Shown here piece by piece: positions 7,056 to 15,547 of a DNA stretch of 64,000 nt (positions are counted from its first letter, which is position 1; every line of letters begins with the position of its first letter). The stretch comes from Verrucomicrobiota bacterium (GTDB taxonomy: Bacteria; Verrucomicrobiota; Verrucomicrobiia; Opitutales; Opitutaceae), in assembly GCA_023416735.1 (NCBI GenBank), contig JAEZGX010000006.1, positions 55,064-119,063 of the forward strand. Reading direction: 5' to 3'. Position numbers and translations under genes: made by a program. The notes beneath the pieces were generated by a model. The model searched no databases, was not told the DNA's origin, and saw only the letters and a program-made list of their open reading frames with translations.

Positions 7056-8294
7056 ATGCGCACGCTCTTGCGCGATTTTCGCGACATCCTCTCCTCGCTC
7101 AAACTCACCGTCGCCCTCATCGCGCTGTCGATCGTCCTCGTCCTCGCCGCGACGCTTGACCAGGTGAACATCGGCGTTTGGGCCGTGCAGGAAAAATACT
7201 TCCACAGCTGGGCCGTCTTCTGGCCCGTGGGCGACCTCTCCCTCGCGATTTTCCCCGGCGGCTACACCCTCGGCGGCCTCCTGCTCGCCAATCTCGTCGC
7301 CGCCCATCTCTTCCGTTTCAAACTCACGTGGCGCAAGTCCGGCATCTACCTCGTCCACTCCGGCCTCATCGTTCTCCTCCTCGGCGAACTTTTCACCGGT
7401 CTCTTCCAGGACGAATACCACCTGCGCATCGCCCACAACGAAACGAAAAACTACGCCGAGAGCTACCGCGCGGTCGAACTCGCCATCGTCGACACGACCG
7501 ATCCCGACTCCGATCGCGTTACCGCGATCCCCGAGGCCATCCTCGCCGAACACCGCTCCGCCCAACACCCCGCCCTCCCGTTCCGCGTCGCCGTCCGCCA
7601 CTTCTATCCCAATTCCACCCTCCAGCTCCGCCGCGCCAATCCTCACGCCCCGCCTTCTCACGCCACCGCCGGCGCCGGCCCGCAACTCATCGCCACCCCG
7701 CAGCCCGTCACCTACAAACAGGACGAGCGCAACATGCCGTCCGCCTTTGTCGATCTCATCGGCGCCGACGGCTCCCTCGGCACGTATCTCGTCTCCACGC
7801 TCCTCCTCGAACCACAACGCTTCGAGCACGCCGGCCGCAGCTACGCCATCTCGCTCCGCTTCGCCCGCCACTATCTGCCGTTCTCGCTCACGCTGCTGAA
7901 ATTCACGCACGATCGCTACGCCGGCACCAACATCCCCAAAAACTTCTCCAGCCGCATCCGCCTCGTCACCCCGGACGGCATCGATGATCGCGAGGTCCTC
8001 ATCTTCATGAACAACCCGCTCCGTTACGCGGGCCTCACGTTCTACCAGGCCGGTTTCGAAAACAACGACACCACCTCGATCCTCCAAGTCGTCCGCAACC
8101 CGAGCTGGCTCCTCCCCTACATCGCCTGCGTCACCATGACGCTCGGCTTCACCCTCCAGTTCGGCCTGCACCTTTTCGCCTTCGCCCGCAAACGATCCCG
8201 CTCCCCTGTCTCTGCCCTTCCTCCTTCACCTGTCATTCTGAGCAAAGCGAAGAATCCAGTTGGATCTTCGCCCTCTCCTCAGTTCCGCACCTGA
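7056..8294 (+). CDS. resB: Cytochrome c maturation protein, ResB/CcsB family
   Basis: The 412-aa product has membrane helices near residues 15-33, 69-86 and 95-115 and a last helix near 357-380, with a large periplasmic domain between the third and fourth. This is the ResB (Ccs1) layout. ResB with CcsA forms the system II complex that delivers heme and attaches it to apocytochromes. It is the first gene of a two-gene operon with ccsA and is divergent from the multiheme cytochrome operon that would be its client. The last 25 or so codons are encoded by an interspersed repeat (8231-8270), so the C-terminal tail is probably not conserved. Confidence 0.82.
   Translation: MRTLLRDFRDILSSLKLTVALIALSIVLVLAATLDQVNIGVWAVQEKYFHSWAVFWPVGDLSLAIFPGGYTLGGLLLANLVAAHLFRFKLTWRKSGIYLVHSGLIVLLLGELFTGLFQDEYHLRIAHNETKNYAESYRAVELAIVDTTDPDSDRVTAIPEAILAEHRSAQHPALPFRVAVRHFYPNSTLQLRRANPHAPPSHATAGAGPQLIATPQPVTYKQDERNMPSAFVDLIGADGSLGTYLVSTLLLEPQRFEHAGRSYAISLRFARHYLPFSLTLLKFTHDRYAGTNIPKNFSSRIRLVTPDGIDDREVLIFMNNPLRYAGLTFYQAGFENNDTTSILQVVRNPSWLLPYIACVTMTLGFTLQFGLHLFAFARKRSRSPVSALPPSPVILSKAKNPVGSSPSPQFRT
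8231..8270 (+). repeat. Short interspersed repeat in the resB 3' end
   Basis: The segment reads TGTCATTCTGAGC, then AAAGCGAAGAATCC, then a GGATCTTCG arm that pairs with CGAAGAATCC to form a hairpin. This TCATTCTGAGC...GCGAAGAATC consensus is a widespread intergenic repeat in several bacterial phyla (established observation, recalled and not searched). Here it is translated in frame as the resB tail. Confidence 0.6.
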
Positions 8295-8319
8295 CCCCGA
8301 GCCTCGGCTCCACCGCGCC

Positions 8320-10203
8320 ATGAAACGCATCCTCCCTTTCGCCGTCCTCGCCGTCGCCACGGTCGCCGTCCTCGCCACCCTTCGCGCGCCGAATCCAAAA
8401 TCCGAATACGACATCAACGCCTTCGGCCAGCTCCCCACGCTCGTCAACGGCCGCCTCAAGCCTCTCGACACCGTCGCGCGCACGTCCCTCCTCGTCTTCC
8501 AGGGCCGCCAGCGCGTCACCGCCCCCGACGGCCGCCGCGTTTCACCCACCGAATGGCTCCTCGATGTCTTTTTCCGTCCCGACGTCGCGCAACATTACCA
8601 AACATTCGAAATCGTTCACCCCGATGTCCTCGCGCTGTTAAATCTCACCACCGAAGACGGCGCCGCCGGCAAACGTTTCTCCTACCACCAGATCGCCCAC
8701 GGTCTCGCCGAACTCGAGCGCCAGGCCAAACTCGCCGAGGGCGTCGAGGGCCCGCTCCGCAATCCCTTTCAGCGCGCCGTGCTCACGCTTCGCCAAAACC
8801 TCATCCTGTATCAGCGCCTCCAGCACAGCCTCAACGCCCCGCGGCTCGCCGCCGCCAGCACTGCGGCGACATCAGCCTCCGACTTCCTCACCCAACTTTC
8901 CACGTTCGAGAAAGACGCCCCGGCCGGCCTCGCCGCACTGCGCGCCCGCCGCGCCAACGAGCCTCACGACGCCGATCTCGCCCGCGCGTTCGCCGACCTC
9001 ACGCAGGGTTTCGCCACCATCGAGGCCTATGGTTATCTGCTCCCCATCCCGCCCGTCACCGAAAAGTCCGATCCGCTCAACTGGCGCAATCTCGGCGTCT
9101 CCCTCCGTGAAACCCTCGCGGGCAGCCCGCTCAATCCCGCCACCACGACCTACGCCACGCTCGGCCTCGCCTGGCGCAACGACCAGCCCGCCTCCTTCAA
9201 CACCGCCGTCCACGCCTATCGCGCGTCGCTCGAAGCCGAGATTCCCGCGATCCTTCGCAAGACCGACGTCGAAGCGCGCTTCAACTCCGCCCAGCCTTTC
9301 TACACCGCGAGCATCCTCTACGTTCTCGCGTTCCTCTTTGCCGTGTTCTCCTGGCTGCGCGGGCTCGACACCCTCGGCCGCTCCGCCTTTTGGCTTCTCG
9401 TCCTCGCCTTCGCTCTCACCACCGCCGGCATCGCGGTGCGCATGTGGCTCGAGAATCGCCCGCCCGTCACCAATCTCTACTCGTCCGCCCTCTTTGTCGG
9501 CTGGGGCGCCGTCGCTCTCTGCGTCCTCCTCGAACGCATCTACAAAAACGCCATCGGCAGCGTCGCCGCCGGTATCATCGGTTTCGCTACACTGCTCATC
9601 GCCCACCATCTCTCCCTCGGCGGCGACACGCTCGAAATGATGCGCGCCGTCCTCGATTCCAATTTCTGGCTCGCCACCCACGTCATCACCATCGCCATCG
9701 GCTACTCCGCCACCTTCCTCGCCGGCGCCCTCGCGCTGATCTACGTCGTCCGCGGCCTGTTCACCAAATCCCTCGATGCCAAAACCGCCGACGCCCTCGC
9801 GCGCATGGTTTACGGCATCGTCTGCTTCGCCACCATCTTCAGCTTCGTCGGCACCGTGCTCGGCGGCATCTGGGCCGATCAATCCTGGGGCCGCTTCTGG
9901 GGCTGGGACCCGAAGGAAAACGGCGCGCTCATCATCGTCCTCTGGAACTCCCTCATCCTCCACGCGCGCTGGGGCGGACTCGTGAAGGCGCGCGGCCTCA
10001 TGGTCCTCGCCATCTTCGGCAACATCGTCACCGCCTGGAGTTGGTTCGGCGTCAACCTCCTCGGCGTCGGCCTCCACAGCTACGGCTTCATGGAATCCGG
10101 CTTCCGCTGGCTTCTCGCCTTCGGCCTCTCACAACTCCTCGCCATGCTCCTCGCCGCCATTCCCCTCGAGAAATGGCGCAGCTTCCGCACCGCGCGAGTG
10201 TGA
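8320..10203 (+). CDS. ccsA: Cytochrome c maturation protein CcsA/ResC, heme-handling WWD protein
   Basis: The 627-aa product (ATG at 8320; a longer frame would overlap resB) has a signal-anchor, a soluble N-terminal domain of about 320 residues and about eight C-terminal membrane helices. The tryptophan-rich heme-binding WWD motif (WGRFWGWDPKE) is at about residue 525, with histidines in flanking helices (AHHLSLGGD, ATHVITIAIG, LHSYG). These identify the CcsA/ResC/CcmF/CcmC superfamily. The long N-terminal extension is larger than in typical ResC (about 330 aa), as in fused or extended CcsA forms. It begins 25 bases after resB and probably forms the heme-lyase complex with it. Confidence 0.83.
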   Translation: MKRILPFAVLAVATVAVLATLRAPNPKSEYDINAFGQLPTLVNGRLKPLDTVARTSLLVFQGRQRVTAPDGRRVSPTEWLLDVFFRPDVAQHYQTFEIVHPDVLALLNLTTEDGAAGKRFSYHQIAHGLAELERQAKLAEGVEGPLRNPFQRAVLTLRQNLILYQRLQHSLNAPRLAAASTAATSASDFLTQLSTFEKDAPAGLAALRARRANEPHDADLARAFADLTQGFATIEAYGYLLPIPPVTEKSDPLNWRNLGVSLRETLAGSPLNPATTTYATLGLAWRNDQPASFNTAVHAYRASLEAEIPAILRKTDVEARFNSAQPFYTASILYVLAFLFAVFSWLRGLDTLGRSAFWLLVLAFALTTAGIAVRMWLENRPPVTNLYSSALFVGWGAVALCVLLERIYKNAIGSVAAGIIGFATLLIAHHLSLGGDTLEMMRAVLDSNFWLATHVITIAIGYSATFLAGALALIYVVRGLFTKSLDAKTADALARMVYGIVCFATIFSFVGTVLGGIWADQSWGRFWGWDPKENGALIIVLWNSLILHARWGGLVKARGLMVLAIFGNIVTAWSWFGVNLLGVGLHSYGFMESGFRWLLAFGLSQLLAMLLAAIPLEKWRSFRTARV

Positions 10204-10246
10204 TCACCCGGCTCCTCCCCTCACCGCCCGGCTCTCACCGCGCGCC

Positions 10247-11662
10247 TCACCGCGCCACGAGCGCTTCCACCGCCGCCCCCAACCGCCGCCCACTCGCGAT
10301 GCAGTTGCTCAACGAAATTCCATCGCGTCCATTCCCGCCGATGAACAACCCCGGCGCCGCCTTCTCCGCCCGCGCACAGATCTCGAGATAGCGCCCATAG
10401 CCGAGCGTGTATTGTGGAATCGCCCGCAGCCACCGCTTCGCATGCACAAACACCGGCTCGCCTCGCGCGCCGACGAGCTTACGCAGCTCCGTCCGCACTA
10501 GTTCAACCAGCGCCGGCTCCGATAGCCCCGCCAGTTCTGGCTGGCGCATGCCGCCGACAAACGTCGTCAGCGCCACGTGTCCGTCCGGCGCGCGCCGCGG
10601 GAAAATCGTGCTCGAAAACAGCGAGCCCAACACCCGCCCGCGCTCCACCTCCGGCACCAACACCCCAAATCCATCGAGCGGATGCTCCACCGCCTCGCGT
10701 CTCCATCCGGTGAATACAGAAGCCACCGGCGCATGTTCGATCTCCGCCAACTCCTTCAATTCCGCCGCCCCCGCAAACCCCTCGAACGCGATCGTCGCGA
10801 GGCTGTCCGGCGGCAGCGCGCAGATCACCGCCGCAAAGGTTTCCTTCAACACCACGCCTGCGATCTCGAACTCCACTTCCCACTCCTTGCCCACGCGCCG
10901 CACCGCTCGCACCGGCACCCCGCGCCGCACCGCCCCGCCGAGCAAATGCTCCATCGTCCGCGGCATTTCCTGCAATCCGCCCCGCAGCGAAAACATCCGT
11001 CCCGTCGGCCCGCCGCTCGTATTCCTCCGCGCGATCGCCCCGCGAATCAGCGATCCATGCTCCTGCTCCAGCTTCCACAGCTTCGGAAAGCCGTGCTTCA
11101 CCGACAACCGCGCCGGATCGCCGGCATACACGCCGCCCACAAACGGATTCACCGCGTAGTCCAAAAACTCGCCGCCCAATCTCCGCCGCACGAACTCCGC
11201 GACGCTTTCCTCCGCCTCGGACGCCGCCTTCGCCCGAAATGGCTCTCCCAACAATCCCAGCTTCGCCTTCCAAGAAAACAATCCCGTCCGCGCAAAGCCG
11301 ATCGGCGACGCCGGCATCGCCACCATCACGCCGTCACGCACGACATAGCGTTTTTTTGCCGCCGCCGACGCATACACCCGCTGCTGCCCAAGTCCCAATT
11401 CCTCGAGCAGCACCGACACCTCGGGCGAATTCTCCATCATCGCATTCGGCCCCGTCTCGTGCAGCCACTCGCCCACGCGATGACTCCCGATCGCGCCGCC
11501 CACCCGCGTCGCAGCCTCAAACACCACCACCGGCCGCCCCGCCTGCCGCAAGGTCCACGCGGCCGTCAGGCCAGTGATGCCTCCTCCCAGCACCGCGACC
11601 GCCGGACCAGACTCCCGCGCCGCTCGACCCCGCGCATTCACAATCGCAGCGGGCACTTTCAT
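10247..11662 (-). CDS. hemY: Oxygen-dependent protoporphyrinogen oxidase, HemY type
   Basis: The 471-aa product has an N-terminal FAD-binding Rossmann motif (LGGGITGL, near residue 26) followed by E in VVVFEA and the R-V-G-G-x-I segment. It ends with the family motif GLFIGGNGRDGISLSNCI, where FAD is bound again. It oxidises protoporphyrinogen IX to protoporphyrin IX, the penultimate step of heme synthesis. The ATG at 11662 is preferred because the upstream 43-aa gene ends in an ATGA overlap with it. It converges with ccsA, in keeping with the heme and cytochrome theme of this block. Confidence 0.85.
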   Translation of the reverse strand: MKVPAAIVNARGRAARESGPAVAVLGGGITGLTAAWTLRQAGRPVVVFEAATRVGGAIGSHRVGEWLHETGPNAMMENSPEVSVLLEELGLGQQRVYASAAAKKRYVVRDGVMVAMPASPIGFARTGLFSWKAKLGLLGEPFRAKAASEAEESVAEFVRRRLGGEFLDYAVNPFVGGVYAGDPARLSVKHGFPKLWKLEQEHGSLIRGAIARRNTSGGPTGRMFSLRGGLQEMPRTMEHLLGGAVRRGVPVRAVRRVGKEWEVEFEIAGVVLKETFAAVICALPPDSLATIAFEGFAGAAELKELAEIEHAPVASVFTGWRREAVEHPLDGFGVLVPEVERGRVLGSLFSSTIFPRRAPDGHVALTTFVGGMRQPELAGLSEPALVELVRTELRKLVGARGEPVFVHAKRWLRAIPQYTLGYGRYLEICARAEKAAPGLFIGGNGRDGISLSNCIASGRRLGAAVEALVAR

Positions 11663-11790
11663 CTCTCGTCGCGCCGTTCTACCCGCACGCGCTTCAACAC
11701 CGGACGAGGACACGCCCCCGCCTCCCACCGCGCCCACAGCGCAAACACAGCCGCCAACGAAAATACCGTGAGAAGGGTGATCGCATTCAT
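11659..11790 (-). CDS. 43-aa single-helix membrane peptide coupled to hemY
   Basis: An ATG at 11790 opens a 43-residue frame with one hydrophobic helix (AITLLTVFSLAAVFALWA), one cysteine and a basic tail (LKRVRVERRDER). Its TGA overlaps the hemY ATG (ATGA), so translation is probably coupled. The positive-inside rule puts the tail in the cytoplasm. No family is recognised; it may be a membrane anchor or partner of the oxidase. The overlap is the main support. Confidence 0.5.
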   Translation of the reverse strand: MNAITLLTVFSLAAVFALWARWEAGACPRPVLKRVRVERRDER

Positions 11791-12093
11791 GGTGTGAAGA
11801 ATTGACGGATGGTAATCCCACTCGTCTCACACCGCTGCGCTACTCTTGCCCGGAGCCGCGCAGATCTTGTCACCTTAATAACGCGCGCTACTTGCCCGCG
11901 TCCCCCAGACAAATCCCGATCGAACGACCTTCCGCGCCAGGGCCCACGCCTTCGGCGACGGAAACTCAAACGAAGTTTTCACCTTCACGCCCACCGACTC
12001 GCCTTCCCGGGACCGGCGACCGAAACACCCACGCCATCACCGCCGCGACGGCCGCCGCCACCCGCGCATCCGCCGCCTTGAGCGCGCGCGCGA
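11791..12093. other. Gene-free stretch between hemY operon and hypothetical gene
   Basis: I see no convincing gene here. An open minus-strand frame runs to 11966 but is Gly/Ala/Arg-rich and is largely a shadow of the upstream gene. The segment 11791-11960 presumably holds the promoter for the small membrane peptide and hemY. Confidence 0.4.
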
Positions 12094-12546
12094 TCAGCCG
12101 CGCCCGCCCTTCAACAACACCAGATGATCCACCCCGCTCTGCTCGAACTCCCGCCAATACGCATCCTGCATTTCCGCCAACTTCTCTTCGTGCTCCGGCT
12201 CCAACTCCTCCGCTTCCGCCGCGCTTCCGATCTCCGCGCGCAGATCCCGCGCCGCGAGCCGCGCCACCAGCTCTGCCCAAAACGTATCCTCCGCGAACGC
12301 ATCCAACTTCTCCGCCGCCGCGCCTTCCGTCACCCGCTCGTTTAGGAACAGTTCTCCGTTCACATCCGATTCGACCAGCTCCGCGCAGCCAAATCCTTCC
12401 GCCATCCCGAAGAGTTTCTGCGCCAGGTCTTCATAGCGCTCCGGCATCGTCGCCGGATCGTCCGCTCGCGCTCCCGCGACCGACAGCCCCATGTGCACCA
12501 GCTCCAGCAGCCGCGCGAACTCCTTCGTCGTGAACGAAACTTTCAT
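12094..12546 (-). CDS. Conserved-looking hypothetical protein
   Basis: The 150-aa product (ATG at 12546) is acidic, has no signal peptide or membrane helix, and is mostly helical: a beta-like start (MKVSFTTKEFARLLELVHMG), then alternating charged helices (ERYEDLAQKLFGMAEGFG; AEELEPEHEEKLAEM) and a short basic end. No catalytic motif is visible and I do not recognise the family. Longer starts up to 12654 add a low-complexity Arg/Ala stretch and are rejected. It is divergent from the TonB-dependent receptor gene. Confidence 0.6.
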   Translation of the reverse strand: MKVSFTTKEFARLLELVHMGLSVAGARADDPATMPERYEDLAQKLFGMAEGFGCAELVESDVNGELFLNERVTEGAAAEKLDAFAEDTFWAELVARLAARDLRAEIGSAAEAEELEPEHEEKLAEMQDAYWREFEQSGVDHLVLLKGGRG

Positions 12547-12702
12547 GCGCGCACTGCACAATGCCGCCCGGATCGCGGCAAGGCCGATCGCCGCTCTCCC
12601 CATCGCTCCGACCCGAACGCATTTCACGGTATCCATCATCTGGATGCGCCGCAACGCGAGATCCCGCGACGCGATCTCCCCAAAAATAATTCATGTTTCA
12701 AT

Positions 12703-12741
12703 CGGGAGCCCTGCCCACCCGGGGCATCCGCCGTGCTCCCG
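12703..12741 (+). promoter_or_regulatory. Possible structured leader of the TonB receptor gene
   Basis: A 7-bp stem (CGGGAGC at 12703-12709 with GCTCCCG at 12735-12741) encloses a second 5-bp hairpin (12712-12716 with 12722-12726). It lies about 60 bases upstream of the receptor start. No known riboswitch consensus (cobalamin, TPP, SAM) is recognised. It could be a GC-rich coincidence. Confidence 0.25.
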
Positions 12742-12800
12742 GTGCCGCGCCAGCAACACCACACACAAACTCGTCAACTGCAATCGCATCGCATCGACCT

Positions 12801-15500
12801 ATGAGATTCTTCGCGCGCTTCGTGGCGGCTTCCGGCCTCGTCTGTCCCGGTCTTCTCGCCCTCGCCCAAACCGCTGATTCCGTTAAACCGGGAGACCTCA
12901 ACGAGCCCGCCATCGTGCTCGACCGCTTCGTGGTCGAAGAGGCCGTCGACGATCCGCTCGGTATGCTGCCCGAGCGCCCGGTCGAAGGAGCCTTCGGTTT
13001 CCAAAAATCCATCCTCGATACTCCGCGCTCCGTTTCGCTCGTGAGCGCCGAGGTCATCGACGCGATGGCCCTCTCCGCCGTCGAAGATCTCGTCCGCGTC
13101 GTGCCGGGCGTCTTCACGGTCACCCGCTTCGGTATTCAGGGCGGCATCGATGTCCGGAACGTCCCCGCCGACACTTATTTTCGAGGGATGAAGCGCATCA
13201 ATCTTCAGGGCCACGGCCGTTCCGTGCTCGCGGCCATGGATCAGATCGAGGTCGTGAAAGGCCCGCCTTCCCCCATCTACGGCATGGGAAAAATCGGCGG
13301 CTACACCAACATGGTGCCGAAAGCCGGCCGCGCGAAGACCGGCGGCTACTTGTCCGAGAACCAAGGCCTCCTCCAAGTCATCGGTGGCTCGCACCGAAAG
13401 TTCGAGGCTTCCGCCGGCATCGGCGGTCCGCTCACGATCGGCGACAAAAAGGGCGGTTTCTACATCTACGGACTGCTCGAGGATTCCGAAGCCTACATCC
13501 GTCACGTTCCCATCGCTCAGAAGATTCTTCAGGCCGCCATCAGCATCGACGACGCGGTCGGTCCGCTCCGCCTCGAAACCGGCTTCAGTTATCAGCTCAG
13601 TAACACCGCCGGTGCTTTTCCCGGCCGTATCACCCAGGACTGGATCGATCACGGGGTCCACATCACCGGCCGGCCTCTCGTCAACCTCGACGCCAACAAC
13701 AACGGCGCCATCGGCTACTACGAATATCAGTTCGGCTCCCCCGTGCGCGGCACGCTCAGCAACAACAACGCGCCGCTCGCCCAACGCTTCACGTGGCCCA
13801 TCAACCCCGCCACCGGCCAGCCATATCCGCTCGGCCAGTTCCCGGCGATCGCCGGCATCCCGAAGACGATGTATGACTATCTCGTCGCTCATCCGGAAGC
13901 CGATCCCACCGGACTCCTCCGCGCGCAAGGCGTCGGCGGCCCGCTGCCCGCCTCCGGCCAGCTGCCCGTCGGGTTCGTGCTCGATCCGCGCACCGTCGGC
14001 ACCACCCGCATCGATTATCGCAATCCCTCCGCCTACGAGCGCGACCTCCAGGCCGAGTTCATCATCGGCTACCTGGACTTTATCTACGACTACAACCCCG
14101 ACTTCACGTTCAAGAACCAGCTCTTCTTCGACAGTCAGGATCAATACAAGGTCTCCGGCACGCCTTCCGGCGGCAAACAGGACGTCTACGTCTTCGAGGA
14201 GAAAGCCACGCTCACCTACCGACTCTCCCGCCTCCCGCACTGGCTCAGTGTAAACACCCTCGCTTCGGGCAATTTCCGCTTCACCCGCGCCACCGGCTAC
14301 CGCTACGGCGGCGACTTCGGCGGCGGCTACCGGGTCGACGCCATGGGCGAGTTCGGGGTCTTCGATCCCAATGCCAACTTCGCGCATCCTTTCGACAATC
14401 CCGACTTCGTGAACGGCGACGGCGCTCCTTGGACGTCCAGCTACCGCACTGCGTATTCAGAAGTCGGATTCGGCGCCATGGTCGACATCGATGTTGCCCG
14501 CCACCTCAACCTCCTCGTCGGCGGACGCATCGACGGCTCCGAGGCCGAAAACCTCGATCACGCCGCCTGGATCGTAAACTCCGGCACCTCCGCCAACCCC
14601 GGCAGCATGGCCACCGCCGACAGCTACACCAAGGGCTGGGACACCGGCACCTCCTGGAGCGCCAGTCTTACCTACACGGGCTTCGACAAGATCCGGCCCT
14701 ATTTCACCGCCGCCCGTTCCAGCCTCACGCTCGAATCCAACAACAACAGCATGGACGGCGCCGTGATCGCCGCCGGTCACATCGGCGAAGGCCAAATCCT
14801 CGAAGCCGGCATCAAGACCAGCCTGATGAACAACCAGCTGTTCATCACGGTCGCCGCCTACGAGCAGACCCGCACCGACGTCGCGCCCAACTCCGATTCC
14901 TCCATCATCAGCGCCGAGGTCTCCTCCACCGAAACGCGCGGCACCGAACTCGAAATCAAATGGGTGCCGAACAAACAGTTCTCCGCGTCCCTCTACGCCA
15001 TCGTCCAGAAAACCATCTACGATCCCGTCCGCACCGGCACGATCTGGATCAACGCCAACTGGCTCGGCTTCCAGGACGTCGTCGATCCCGCCACCGGCAA
15101 CGTCATCTACCCGGCAGAGGCTTTCGGTTTCGGCGGAAAACTGAACCTCGCCGTTCCGCAAGCCGTCGCCGACCTGTATCCAGAAAAACAGGGACAGCCG
15201 GAAAATCAGTTCGGCGTCAGCGGCATCTACACGCTCTCGAACGGCCTCGGATTCACGCTCAGCGGCAATTACTTCTCCAGCACCTACTCCGGCCGCTGGC
15301 AGCTGCTCCGCCTCCCGCCTTCCCGCACCATCAACCTCGGCCTGTTCTACTCCTACAAGAATTGGCGGTTCAAACTCGACGTCTTCAACGTCACTGACGA
15401 CCTCAGCTTCCGTGCCCGCAGCGGCGGCGACGGCAGCGAGACGCTGATCACGGTGAACCCCGAGCGCCGCTTCCAGTTCACCACCACCTACAACTTCTAG
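12801..15500 (+). CDS. TonB-dependent outer-membrane receptor
   Basis: The 899-aa product has a signal peptide (to about LALAQ), a plug domain (SILDTPRSVSLVS...VEDLVRVVPGV...GIQGG, then DQIEVVKGPPSPIYG) and a long C-terminal beta-barrel ending in FQFTTTYNF, the C-terminal Phe signature of TonB-dependent receptors. The DTPRSV form of the plug resembles siderophore-type receptors, but in this lineage such receptors also import carbohydrates and other ligands. ATG at 12801 is chosen because it starts the signal peptide. Three secreted hydrolase paralogues follow directly (47, then -4, then 20 bases), suggesting joint expression and that the receptor imports either their substrate or their product. 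Confidence 0.85.
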   Translation: MRFFARFVAASGLVCPGLLALAQTADSVKPGDLNEPAIVLDRFVVEEAVDDPLGMLPERPVEGAFGFQKSILDTPRSVSLVSAEVIDAMALSAVEDLVRVVPGVFTVTRFGIQGGIDVRNVPADTYFRGMKRINLQGHGRSVLAAMDQIEVVKGPPSPIYGMGKIGGYTNMVPKAGRAKTGGYLSENQGLLQVIGGSHRKFEASAGIGGPLTIGDKKGGFYIYGLLEDSEAYIRHVPIAQKILQAAISIDDAVGPLRLETGFSYQLSNTAGAFPGRITQDWIDHGVHITGRPLVNLDANNNGAIGYYEYQFGSPVRGTLSNNNAPLAQRFTWPINPATGQPYPLGQFPAIAGIPKTMYDYLVAHPEADPTGLLRAQGVGGPLPASGQLPVGFVLDPRTVGTTRIDYRNPSAYERDLQAEFIIGYLDFIYDYNPDFTFKNQLFFDSQDQYKVSGTPSGGKQDVYVFEEKATLTYRLSRLPHWLSVNTLASGNFRFTRATGYRYGGDFGGGYRVDAMGEFGVFDPNANFAHPFDNPDFVNGDGAPWTSSYRTAYSEVGFGAMVDIDVARHLNLLVGGRIDGSEAENLDHAAWIVNSGTSANPGSMATADSYTKGWDTGTSWSASLTYTGFDKIRPYFTAARSSLTLESNNNSMDGAVIAAGHIGEGQILEAGIKTSLMNNQLFITVAAYEQTRTDVAPNSDSSIISAEVSSTETRGTELEIKWVPNKQFSASLYAIVQKTIYDPVRTGTIWINANWLGFQDVVDPATGNVIYPAEAFGFGGKLNLAVPQAVADLYPEKQGQPENQFGVSGIYTLSNGLGFTLSGNYFSSTYSGRWQLLRLPPSRTINLGLFYSYKNWRFKLDVFNVTDDLSFRARSGGDGSETLITVNPERRFQFTTTYNF

Positions 15501-15547
15501 CCCATCTCGGCCGCACCGTTCCCACGGTGCGGCCGAACTTTTTCCGC

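Noticed and set aside
7005..8171. 388-codon minus-strand frame opposite resB
   Set aside because: Asp/Glu/Gly-rich shadow arising from GC-rich codon third positions of the real gene.
8872..10077. 401-codon minus-strand frame opposite ccsA
   Set aside because: Shadow with low-complexity Gly/Glu/Asp composition.
11966..12280. 104-codon minus-strand frame overlapping the hypothetical gene at 12094
   Set aside because: Gly/Arg-rich read-through; the 150-aa frame has better composition and start.
12774..14387. 537-codon minus-strand frame opposite the TonB receptor
   Set aside because: Antisense shadow; the + strand frame has signal peptide, plug and barrel signatures.
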